Source: Parietaria judaica (taxonomy: Eukaryota > Streptophyta > Magnoliopsida > Rosales > Urticaceae). From it: a stretch of 64,000 nt of DNA. The notes under the pieces are model-generated. The model was not told the DNA's origin. It searched no databases and was given only the letters and a program-made list of their open reading frames with translations. The position numbers were made by a program, and so were the translations under genes. Of the stretch, positions 23,901-33,693 are shown piece after piece. Position 1 is the stretch's first letter. Each line of letters opens with the position of its first letter. The stretch spans positions 41,615,201 to 41,679,200 of the forward strand of contig OX940861.1 of NCBI GenBank assembly GCA_954871525.1. Direction: 5' to 3'.

Positions 23901-25152
23901 TCGATATCCTTGTTAGCAGTTTGCTTCTAAACAATCTTACTTATGTGATACTATTATTTGACCACGGAAATGCTTTTTCCACTTCTTTACAGAATTTGCT
24001 TCCAAAGACTTTATTGAAGTCCATGTATGTGTCCTTCCTGGCGGGGTGTTTCCGCTCGGTGCGTTTCGGTTTACAGGAAGCTCACGGGTAACAAAAAAAA
24101 AATGAATAATAGATTATTTTATTACACTCGTTAAGTTATTTTTCTGCCACAAAAATCTTATGCTTGGAATGAATTATCAGAAAAGGTCAAGCGCTGCAAT
24201 TTAATTGGTTGTATGAGAAACGAGCCTTTGTGCTGCATTCGGACGGAACATTTTCGGTGGACTTTGCCAAGGTACGTGTAATATTTGCAAGGATAAGTAC
24301 CTATAAAGTAGTGTTTTAAATTGGCATAATCCCACTGATTGTATATCATGGGTTAAGTACCCAGTATTATGATTTATGTGGCTTCGTTAGTTGCTATTAT
24401 TCAAATTGGCACCTGAGACACATTTATCGTAACATTGGGTACTTAACCCGTGATAAATGAACAGCGGAAGTATACCGCCCCGAATCACTACTTCATGGGC
24501 ACTTGTACAGCAGATAACCCTTTTTCTTATTATTTTTTATATTTCTTTCCTAAATTATATTGAATGATGAACTCACAACATTAATATCTGTTTTTTTGAA
24601 AATCAAAATAAAAAAGGTTGAAGATGCAGTTGAAAGCTTAAGTAGGGAGATTCTCACAGTACAAGCGAAGGGCGACAAAGAATCCGCTAGTTTGTTGCTC
24701 AATAAATACTCCGTACTCACGGAACCGCTAGAGATCGCGCTGCGGAAACTAGAGAGTCTTCAGGTATTTTCTTTAAAGTCTCTTAAATAAAAGGTGTTTG
24801 AAAACAAACTATGTCAGTGTATTATAATATGTTGAGAGCGAGTAAATCTTCTCTATTATATCTTAATCACGTCAACGAGATTTTGATCAATTCTGTCACC
24901 TTCGTACTTTAGTACTACGGAAAGCGCAAATAATAAGTCGGATCACATGAACTAATCAGCATTTTCACGTCTCTTCGAGTCGAAATATAGCATCTTTTCC
25001 AAGCTTTATTAAGACCCTGTTCATCAGATTTACAGACGAGTGAGTCCTACTTCTATATCAATTCGTGTTTAATGATGCCGAGTTTCATTCTCTTTTAGGT
25101 ACCCGTTGATATAACTCCCACGTTTCCGGTAGCGAGAAATATATTGGGGTAA
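17925..25152 (+). CDS. NUDT3: NUDT3-like Nudix hydrolase / M49 dipeptidyl-peptidase III-like protein
   Basis: This is a fusion of a Nudix domain and a peptidase-M49-like domain, as in plant NUDT3. Twenty-one exons give 770 aa: 17925-18013, 18250-18429, 18882-18959, 19202-19298, 19524-19657, 20049-20130, 20310-20396, 20559-20665, 21125-21296, 21386-21603, 21705-21786, 22214-22279, 22485-22562, 22654-22749, 22866-22972, 23075-23243, 23801-23884, 23993-24087, 24181-24271, 24617-24763 and 25099-25152. Every junction keeps frame. Intron 1 is GC-AG (CCCAG|GCAAGC). The Nudix box is 77-99: G, five residues, Asp83 where the consensus has Glu, then RELQEELGV at 91-99. The zinc motif HECCH is at 591-595, with the second metal motif EEAKAD at 624-629. 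It ends ARNILG. The length equals the family norm, so the gene looks functional. Introns 16 and 19 carry transposon insertions. Confidence 0.94.
23314..23639. mobile_element. Solo-LTR or TRIM-like element in NUDT3 intron 16
   Basis: The segment starts TGTTATATTCCC and ends GTCCGTAACA (TGTTA/TAACA termini). It is flanked by GAGAG (23309-23313) and GATAG (23640-23644), a target duplication with one mismatch. It shares the AATGGGCCGGACCGG core and the downstream ATTATAAACC-like stretch with the RAD23-intron element at 7,590-7,944, suggesting one family. Confidence 0.55.
24295..24505. mobile_element. Palindromic MITE in NUDT3 intron 19
   Basis: Two arms of about 70 bases (24295-24363 and 24436-24505) are imperfect inverted repeats. 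The best-matched inner part is TATCATGGGTTAAGTACCCA against its complement with one mismatch; the outer part shares AAGTAGTG. A spacer of about 72 bases separates them. No clear target duplication was found. The element could fold into a long hairpin within the pre-mRNA. Confidence 0.5.
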
Positions 25153-26405
25153 AGTGGCTCGAAATGTGAACGAGAAAGAGTCTACACCGGAAAAATAATA
25201 TACTGACGGAAACAACTGAGACAGTACAGCAAAACAAATGGGCAAAAGTTCCAAATAATAGAAGAACGATTTCTTGTGTTAACATTAACTTAAATGACAT
25301 GTCAGATTATTACACTATTATTTTGTTTTATAAAAGGGATAATGACGGAAAAAATACCCAAACTTTGGTCAAAGAGCTCCTTGTACCCAAAGTTGAAAAG
25401 TGGTGGCAAAAGTACCCAAACTAGGTTTTGAGGCGTTGACTAGTTTTTTCCGTCTATTCACTAACGGTGCCGTCCATGTGGCTGTTAGCCTCTTTCCACG
25501 TGGCACGCCACATGTTAGTTGACCGCCCGTCATCTAAAATTTGGGTATTTATTTAAATATTTACATACCCATATTACCGCAACCGTGTACTTGATGTTTT
25601 TATCTTTTCACATAGGGGTATTCGATTTTTTTTATAAAAATACTAAAATATAGTAATCTGTCTATTATTAAAAAAAAAAGTTTGCATGGGTCGAATACCT
25701 AATTGTTCACCTGTAATATAAACTAAATGGGTGACTAAAAATGTCATAGTTTCAAATATATGTGTGATATTTGCGGCAAAAATACCCATATGTAAAAAAA
25801 TGACTTACATTATCAATTTCTTTGTGGCAAAAGTTTTTCAGCGATACAATAAGGTTGGCATAAGTAGTTAAATTCTTCTTTTAATCGCTACCATGAAGTA
25901 TTTCTACATGGTATGACATATAACTAGCCATGTTTTTTCTTTTGGACCACATGTGATGTGAGCTATAAAACTTCAAAGAATTGACAACAAATTCTAAAAG
26001 TTTCGCATAGTAGCCAAAGTGTGTTCACAATGCAAAAACTATTAAGGCACCGTAAGTCAATCTTGTTGCCACGTGGTCAAAACGCATAAAAACGTGGTCA
26101 AAATGATTAAAAACATGATCAACATGTATTTTGCCACTTAAAACATCACGGTAGGCATATGACGGAGAGATAACTTATGTCAAACTTTTAATACTATTGT
26201 AATTTTTTGCCATGAAAAAATGGAATATTTTTCATACTTCTTATAGCATATGAGTAATATTTTATCCACAAATATATTTTTATATAATTTTTTAAGACCG
26301 TGAATAGGCTTTGTCCCAGACTTGGTTCCTATATTCTAAACTAAAAAAACCCAATCATGAAAACGGCAATCATACGATGGTTTCCCCTAAAACTGAATAG
26401 CATAT

Positions 26406-26442
<37 letters not shown>

Positions 26443-26848
26443 CATATATATATATATATTATTTATCGTTTACATGTTAGAATTTAATCAGAAGAGAAAC
26501 CAAGATAAATTAATTTAGTTTACGCTTCAAGCTCTTGAAAAAAAAAATAAAAAAAAATCCACTATATTCGACGGAATATATCAGATAGTTATATACCCTG
26601 AAAAATTGCAACGAATTTCTCTCTTTCTTCTAACAGCTTACGAGAAATAGTGTACAAACAAAATAAACAAAACATTAAATCCCACTAATATTCCTTTAAA
26701 GATATTTTGATATCAGATAATAGCTATATATATATATATATGTGATATTTACTCTATATATACTAACTCTATAATCGCAATCGTATATCTCTAGTCTCTT
26801 GCTCTTCGAATTTTCTCAACAAAATCCCATACTCTCCATCAATCTTTA
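25153..26848. other. Intergenic AT-rich region
   Basis: There is no recognisable gene. The stretch from about 25,335 has repeat-like text (AATACCCAAACTTTGG, AAAAGTACCCAAACT) typical of dispersed transposon DNA, but I could not find its other end. An ATT trinucleotide run lies at about 26,408-26,441 and TA runs at about 26,442-26,458 and 26,725-26,741. Confidence 0.6.
26755..26762 (+). promoter_or_regulatory. Probable TATA box
   Basis: TATATATA lies about 90 bases upstream of the ATG at 26,849, which would leave a 5' UTR of roughly 60 bases. Supported by position and sequence only. Confidence 0.4.
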
Positions 26849-27698
26849 ATGGCGGTCGAAACAGCTCTCGCGGAACCCGTCATCTCCATACCCAACGAGT
26901 TCGAGATTCATAAACAATACCCGACTTTCCGTAAAATCGTTAAATATCATCGCGTTGAAGGCGATGCGGTCAGCCATGGCGATTCTCACTCGATTAGTCT
27001 CAGTATGTTAGAAAACTTATACCGTTTATTATCTGTCATATTGTATATTATTTCTACTAATCTAGAAAACTTGGAAAATTTTGATCAATCTTCATATTAA
27101 ATCTCTGAACATATTGTGATTCCCGTAATTTTGACTAATTTTTGTTATAAATTTGCAGCGACTGTTCTTGATCACGCTAGTAAGAATCAACAACAGGAAG
27201 TGCCACCGTATGAGAATGCGGCTCTATCTCAAGCGGTTAATTTAAAGACTAATCATCGGAGTTTGTTCGATCGCGTGATTTCGTCTCAAGCGGCTAATCA
27301 TCGGAATTTGATCGACTCCATGGCTCAACCTCAAGCAGTCAGTATGAAGATTGACCGTCGGAAATTGTTCGATAGCCTGGCTCTGTCTCAAGCGGTTAAC
27401 ACGAAGAGTGATCACCGGAATATTAAGGCGCAATCGCATAAACCGGTCCCTAGTGCGCCCATGACTTTGACTCCTGTGAGTATTTCAACAACGCTCACAC
27501 AATTGAAATTTGTTGAATTAATTGATCTTTATGCATTTTTTAATAAGTAATTTTGTGAATCAGGTGTGGGATCTTCTCGACAGTTTGAGCGAAGAACAAG
27601 TTATGGAAGGCCTGCAAGCGTTTGGTGCGGACGAAGAATTTGATGTCCACACGTCGGATTCTGACACTGTCCATCCAAAACAAAGAAGACAAGATTGA
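26849..27698 (+). CDS. Unrecognised 201-aa protein with four imperfect internal repeats
   Basis: Three exons (26849-27002, 27159-27475, 27564-27698) join in frame with GT-AG introns to give 201 aa. The ATG at 26849 follows a pyrimidine-rich leader with a TATA box about 90 bases upstream. The N-terminus is MAVETALAEPVISIPNEFEI. The middle exon holds four degenerate units of about 20 residues built on a pattern like LSQAVN-K-HR-LFD (SLFDRVISSQAAN, NLIDSMAQPQAVS, KLFDSLALSQAVN). The last exon is acidic (VWDLLDSLSEEQVMEGLQ, then FGADEEFDVHTSDSD) and ends basic (KQRRQD). No transmembrane segment or known catalytic motif is visible. I do not recognise the family. The clean splicing and coding-like composition argue that it is a real gene. 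Confidence 0.68.
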
Positions 27699-28769
27699 GC
27701 AGCAGGGGCGGACCCGGCCCCGTTCGGGGGTGACTTATGTTAATTATTTCTATTATGAATTTTGTACATGGAGCAATAGTGTACTTATTTTAGCCTCACA
27801 CCCTATAATAGAACTAACCTTTTTTTTTTAATGGATTTTATTGTTGTAATTAACATCATATCCATTTATTTGTTTAGATCTTATTGGGATACGCTAAGAC
27901 TTCTTCATGTTTTATATTTTTACTCAACCTCCTTTTTTTTTTTTACCTTAATCCGGTTTGTACAATTTTAGAAAAACTGGACCCTTTTTCTTTTTACAAA
28001 ATCTGGGATCCAAATCAAAATCCGGGATCCTATTTTATTTTAATAAAATGATATGTCTTGGACCTGGTTTTAGTTTCCAAGCTATTTTACATGCATGTGC
28101 GAAAAATTAGGTAGTAACTAAGTTGGATTGGAATACTTAAAATTTAGAAAAGATTAAAACTTCCACGTACTGTTCACAGATCATTATTGAACATAAACAC
28201 TGTTACTTGGAACACAAGAAAACTTTTAAACAAGCATGGCGGTTCAAATTTCAAATATGGTAAATCAATCACTCGAAACAAAATAAAATTGGCTAATCGC
28301 AAGAGAGTCGATTTAGAATGTCTGACATCTCAAGTGGTCTCGGCGATCATCGACGTGACGACATATGTATCCATGCTCGAAGCCGGCCTTCGGTCCTCAA
28401 AGTAGCCTGCCATTGCCGTCGAAACAACAATGGACACGCTATTCAGAAACTACAATTCTTGTCTTTTCAAGATGAGTGTAGCAACACACTAACATTTGCC
28501 ATCCTTTTCGGTGTCACACCTGACACGAATGGAGGCTCCGCGGTCCAAAAGATCATTTATTTAGAGCGTTCATTTTTTAATCGTTCAAAAATGAGCGTAT
28601 TACGGCCATTTATGTATGCCGTATGACTTAAATAATGTGTGAATGCACGAAATTTGATTAACATAGAACCTGGTCCATGGTTCGAGCCCAAGGCCGGACC
28701 CTGTGGTCGCGTGGGCAGTCAAGGGTGGAATCAATGAGGGTTGAGTTATGTCTCGATTTTGCTGTAGAT
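27699..28769. other. Gene-poor spacer before the tandem duplication
   Basis: No gene is recognised. The text is AT-rich to about 28,180. Between about 28,300 and 28,560 there is a higher-complexity stretch with open frames on the plus strand that I cannot assign to a family; it may be a decayed gene or transposon fragment. Confidence 0.5.
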
Positions 28770-28984
28770 GACAATGTCTTCTCCGGCGAGGTGTCGAGCT
28801 TTTGCTGATGTTTTCCTGTCCCGACGATGTATTAGCGGTAAGGAGGACATTCAAAAAAGAAGAAGAAGTAACGATGTGGACCTCCGTCGAGCAAAAGTTG
28901 CCTACGTACCATGCTTTGGGATCAGGTCATCACGTAGTTCAGGATTAGTGAAATCCCAGGTTGGAAGTGAAACTTTGTGGGGGG

Positions 28985-29340
28985 AAATCTTCAGCAGATA
29001 GCGCTCGCGTGAGACTAGATCGAGGGCGAGCGCGATCTGATGGAATCGATCATCAAGAACAGGGCTTGAGACGAGCTCTGACGTGAAATTGTTATTTCTA
29101 ACGAGATTCGATGCGAAGGCGGCCTATCTTAAAAGCTTCGGGGCGAAGGCGGCCTGTCTGGCGAGCCTTGGCACGAAACTCATCATCTGGATGAGCTTCG
29201 ATGCGAAGGCGGCCTTTTCTGGCGAGCTTCGGCGCGAAAATGATCTTGTCGGCGATTTTTAGGTCAAAGTCGACCTTTTTGGCAAGCTTCGGATAAGGCG
29301 GTCCCGAGAACTAGGTCGGGGATGAGTTCTGCTCAAAGGA
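28985..29340. repeat. Degenerate GC-richer tandem repeat
   Basis: The sequence repeats a loose unit of about 45 bases containing GAGCTTCG, GCGCGAA and AAGGCGGCCT (for example near 29,130, 29,200 and 29,225). The equivalent in unit B is about 36,450-36,790. It has no good open frame. It resembles a repeat-rich part of an LTR retroelement, but I cannot assign a family. Confidence 0.45.
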
Positions 29341-29907
29341 GGCAGAGGAGAGGGCGATTTCTAGTGAGAGAAGCTCTAAAGAGAGAATGTGTGAAAATGT
29401 GTATAACAGAGCTTCTATTTATCAGGAAAAAGTGTAACCATTTTTTCTTGTGTTGGAGGCATCTATATTCTCTTTATATGCTCCTAAAGTAAATTCGTGG
29501 GACCTTGCCAGGGGATAGCTTGCCACGCGTGCTCGCCTAGCGCGAAGCTCGTCGGGCGTTCGATACGTCATCTTGATCCACTTCGGGTGTTCTGCGAGCT
29601 CGTATGTTGGGTCCTAAGCGTCTTTAGAGAGTCCTTAGTGTCCCCAATGAACTCAATTTGTCTAGTTGCTTGATGTTTGTTTGGAGATTTCCCTTGTCGG
29701 GTTTGTTAGCGAGGTGTTGCACGTCGACCTTGGAGCTTGCCTTGCAGAGTATGTCTCCAAAGACTACATAAAAGGGACCTTGTCGTCGCCCAGAGAGCTT
29801 GCCTTGGCGAGTACGTCACCGAAGACTAAGTCCAAAAGGGCTTGTCATCACCTGGATAGGTTGTCTTGGTGAGAGTGCCGTCAGGGAACCTCTAAGGTGG
29901 TTGTCAC

Positions 29908-30512
29908 TAGAGGTGTGCAAAATAACCAGTAACCGAATTTTTAAACCGTAACTGAAAATTATCTGGTTTAAAATAACTGTAACTGAATTATTTTGAAAAC
30001 AGGTTGAGGTTAACCGTATCCGGTTTCAAACAGGATAAGGTTACAGGTTATTTATTTTTCAAAACAAGTTATTTTTGTAACTAGTTTTTATAACCAGTTT
30101 TAATATTTATTTATTTATTTAAATATTTTAATATTCAATTAAGTAGGATTTTCTCTCTTTCAGTCAAAACCTCTTCGAGTTGTTGAACTTGATATTTTTT
30201 TTTTATTTATAATTGTTGTACTTTTTGGATTTATGTTTTGGACCGGTATATTTTTTTTTGGACTCGCTTGTTTTATTGCGATTTATTTTAGACCGATATG
30301 TTTTATTGTTGCGATAAACTCTGTTGAATGCTATATTAAAAAAAAAAAAACCGGTTAAGGTTATTAAACAAGTTAATCAAATTTTGATAACCGGAAATTA
30401 GGTTAACCGGTTTTAAAAACAGTTAAGGTTATTAAAACATGACTAACCAGAATTAGGTTAAGGATACCAAATAGTGAAAAATAAACGGGTAAACCGACTC
30501 GTTGCAGCTCTA
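29908..30512. mobile_element. 605-bp hAT-type MITE, unit A copy
   Basis: The element begins TAGAGGTGTGCAAAATAACC and ends CGTTGCAGCTCTA, giving TAGAG-type inverted ends. GTTGTCAC occurs exactly on both sides (29900-29907 and 30513-30520), an 8-bp target duplication typical of hAT. The interior is made of AACCGGTT-like motifs. It sits at the same place in unit B, so it inserted before the duplication. Confidence 0.85.
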
Positions 30513-30961
30513 GTTGTCACCTTGTCGGCGGGGACCCTCTAAGGTTGCCATTGGCTCATGAGGTTGTCGGGAACCTTTCGAGGTCGTCGCCGGGGGCACC
30601 TTGAGGTCGTCAAAAGGTGGTCTTCGGGCCCCGTATTTTGGGCCTTGTCTTCCGGCCTTTGTTTAACGGGCTTGGACTTGAGCTGATAGGCCTTAAATCA
30701 TGGGCTTTGACTTTTACTTTGGGGGCCACATGAACCAAATGCCCATTTTGACTCAAGGTTGCAAAAAAATGCCCAAACCTATTTATGGTAATCAAAACCA
30801 CCAATTAATTGAAATATGGACCAATTTACCCCTAACATTTTTTACGTGTGAAATTAATAATTATTCAAAATTAATTATTTAAATTACGATTTAGTTAATA
30901 ATTTAAAAATTTGTTTATATTTTTTCCCTTAAATGTCAACATGAATTTGGTATATGTATTA

Positions 30962-31118
30962 ACGTACGTTCACCATCGTCGACCTGCACGAGGAAGTGGT
31001 TCGTGACGATCTCGGAGATGGTTTTCCCGACGAGGGAGCGGAACTCAGAGAAGGTCTACTCACCGTGGGAGAGCGAATCGACCTCGCCGAGGATGTGGTG
31101 CGGGACTCTTCAGATTTA
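30962..31118 (-). pseudogene. Captured gene fragment, copy 1
   Basis: Read on the minus strand this gives VPHHILGEVDSLSHGE, a TAG, then FSEFRSLVGKTISEIVTNHF and LVQVDDGER. The composition is coding-like, unlike its AT-rich surroundings. The same fragment recurs at 31,199-31,395 and 38,940-39,130, always with the stop at the same codon. I do not recognise the parent gene. It is probably transposon-captured or derived from a repeat ORF. Confidence 0.45.
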
Positions 31119-31123
31119 ATACC

Positions 31124-31143
31124 GGGGGGGGGGGGGGGGGGGG
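31124..31143 (+). repeat. Homopolymer of 20 G
   Basis: A run of twenty consecutive G separates the first and second copies of the captured fragment. Unit B has only GGGG-GTGGGGGG near 38,566-38,578 in the related repeat. Such a run can form G-quadruplex structures and is also a common site of sequencing error. Confidence 0.85.
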
Positions 31144-31198
31144 AGCTGTTTGTGCAAATCGTAAATATCGACATGAATTTGGTATATGTATTAACGTA

Positions 31199-31395
31199 CG
31201 TTCACCATCGGCGACCTGCATGAGGAAGTGGTTTGTGACGATCTCGGAGATGGTTTTCCCGACGAGGGAGCGGAACTCAGAGCAGGTCTACTCGCCTTGG
31301 GAGAGCGAATCGACCTCGCCGAGGATGTGGTGCGGGACGCTTTGGCCGTCGGCGACGGGGAACGAGAGAGAAAGGTCGAAGCTTCTCCGGCGCGG
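31199..31395 (-). pseudogene. Captured gene fragment, copy 2
   Basis: This is a longer copy of the fragment at 30,962-31,118. The minus-strand frame reads RRSFDLSLSFPVADGQS, VPHHILGEVDSLSQGE, stop, CSEFRSLVGKTISEIVTNHF, LMQVADGER. The two copies form a tandem pair with a period of about 236 bases. The parent protein is not recognised. Confidence 0.45.
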
Positions 31396-31499
31396 TGACG
31401 GAGAGAAGACGTCTTTTTGGGCATTTGGTGGGGGGTTTTTCTTAATTTTAATAGTTCGAAAAATACGCATAACATGATAAATCTGAATTAGGGATTGCT

Positions 31500-31978
31500 T
31501 TATTAGCCGATGTATCACCTTGGAATTGCCGCCATATCCAACGTGCGGACATTGTTCCGCGTGGAATCAATATGCCGCCTCTTGTCGTCTAGCTTTCTTT
31601 GTTAAGCGGGCAATCTTTGTCTCGTTGGCCTCTGCCTCCTCGTCGACTTCATCTCGTATTTGCTGACATTTCTCGTACACATCGTGGGGGACCCCCGGAA
31701 AGTTGGCGTGCATCTCGCGCCTAATAACCTCTTGCATCTGGTTGTCATGGGCATTTTGGCATAAAACTTCCTGAGAACGCCCTGGCAAACGTCTTTGGCC
31801 TCTGGCGTCGAAGAAAGGTGCGGTTTGACATCTTTCGCAGATTGTTCCCCGCGGTGTGGTTCTTCATCCATGTCATGCCACCACCTTTTGTTATGTGGCC
31901 ATAGTAATTGCATCGGAATCCGGGGCCGACCGGAGTACATTGCTGTCTCGCGGAATCGAGAAACATATCTCACCTAAA
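31500..31978 (-). pseudogene. Repeat-derived ORF remnant, unit A
   Basis: The minus strand holds overlapping coding-like pieces in shifted frames: SRFRETAMYSGRPRIPMQLL and WPHNKRWWHDMDEEPHRGEQ near 31,850-31,970, then HDVYEKCQQIRDEVDEEAEA and IARLTKKARRQE near 31,575-31,690. The second part looks like a charged coiled coil. Frameshifts separate the parts. It looks like the C-terminal region of a plant transposon protein, but I cannot name the family. Unit B has the same text at 39,545-39,923, split by an LTR insertion. Confidence 0.4.
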
Positions 31979-33226
31979 TCGAGATAACAATTATATTCAA
32001 ATTCAATAATTGAAATCAACATAATCATTCGTCACTTATTAATAGTCACATATTCTCAAAATTTCATTAATCACCACAATCACCCATCAAAATAGTTGAA
32101 TTGAATTAAAATTAACATCTAAAACTATTTAATTGATATTAATAAAACATCTAACTAATTTAGTAACTAACTAATGACTAATTAACTAACTTATTAGATA
32201 ATTAATATCCACAATTTTAACTATAAATTAATGAGAATGATTATTGGATAATCAACAAATTTTTTTACACTTCATTAACAACATCATTAAAATTCAAGAA
32301 CTCATCATATTAATCAAAATCCACAAAACAAATAATCACCAACATCATCAGCAAGATAACATCATAATAATCATGATCCACAAACCTTTATCCCTAAAAT
32401 TAACAATAAAACCCTAATTCTATTCAAAATCAGAACCATAACTTCAAAATCCATACAAACGGAATTCTGGAAAATTTGTGAAGAACATATGGGAAATCGA
32501 GAGGCGTTCCAACTATGTGTCGCGGAACATAGGAAGAAAAGTGAAGAAGAGGCCGGAGTTTGCGTTGTAAGTTGAGGATTTCGGGTAAACCGATAGAATA
32601 GGGCAGAAAGCTCAAAGGCGAAATGAAGATAGGGTTTGCGAGAAAAATGAATTTAAGCGGCTTTCGCACAGATTTCGTCATTTTTCTGAGCAAACGACAA
32701 GCGGCATGGGATGCGGCTTCCGAACGACACGCTTCGGCAAACTGGAAAATGATAGCAGGCGTGGGATGTCATTCTGCACTCCAGCGACATAAGGCAAGCC
32801 TGCGGCACGCCGGTCGGTTTCGCGACGTTTAATACGACGATATATATACACACACGAAAGATCGAGAGATATAGCCATATAGGGACAGGTAAAATACTTT
32901 GATTATATATATTATATATACACGCGAGGTAAGTTTGCAATAGATATGTGGAAAAACTTCAATGGACCAACATTCAAAATTTGCTACATTCTGTGTGAAG
33001 AAGTGGCCTCTTGTACTTTTTTTTTCTTTTAAGATAATGAAAACCTGCTCGACTTATTACAAGTAAATATTATGTGATACATTATTTTTGTTTCGATATG
33101 GTCACAGTAAAACCCACAAACTAACAAGAATGCATTGTTATACTAATATCATCGAGATAGTTCACATTTTAGGCTTCATAATGGATAGTTTATTGATATG
33201 TGAATCACGTTAATGATTTCAATATG

Positions 33227-33228
<2 letters not shown>

Positions 33229-33285
<57 letters not shown>
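33229..33285. repeat. Compound (TA)n(GA)n microsatellite upstream of UGT copy 1
   Basis: About 31 bases of TA are followed by about 26 bases of AG, some 410 bases upstream of the UGT start. The same repeat with equal structure lies at about 43,440-43,496 upstream of copy 2. Confidence 0.9.
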
Positions 33286-33289
<4 letters not shown>

Positions 33290-33578
33290 CAGTGCGCGCC
33301 AATGATCACATTACAATTAGAGTTTCCGTTTACTTCTCGTGTTTTGATCTCCATCAATAGTTTAATTTTAAATTTATGATAAGCTCAGTACTTAAATATT
33401 ATTATAATAATTTTAAACCATCATTCATTATTTTCAATAGTTACACAACTGTATTGAAGCGTTTAAATCGCTCTAAATCATTTGCCTAGCTATAAAATCC
33501 TGAGAAGTGGGTCTCACGACGCATTATTTTTCTTTCCTTTTTAGTTGTGTGTTACTCTCTTTCATACACAGATACACA

Positions 33579-33586
33579 TATATATA
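33579..33586 (+). promoter_or_regulatory. Probable TATA box of UGT copy 1
   Basis: TATATATA lies 108 bases upstream of the ATG at 33,694. The whole upstream region is shared with copy 2, so the promoter was duplicated with the gene. Confidence 0.45.
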
Positions 33587-33693
33587 GAGCAGCTAGAGAA
33601 GCCTGCTTGAACAACATCTTTATACAGGCTTAATTTCAACTCCTTACTATATACAATCAGGCATACACAAACGCAATTAATATTCTCAACATT

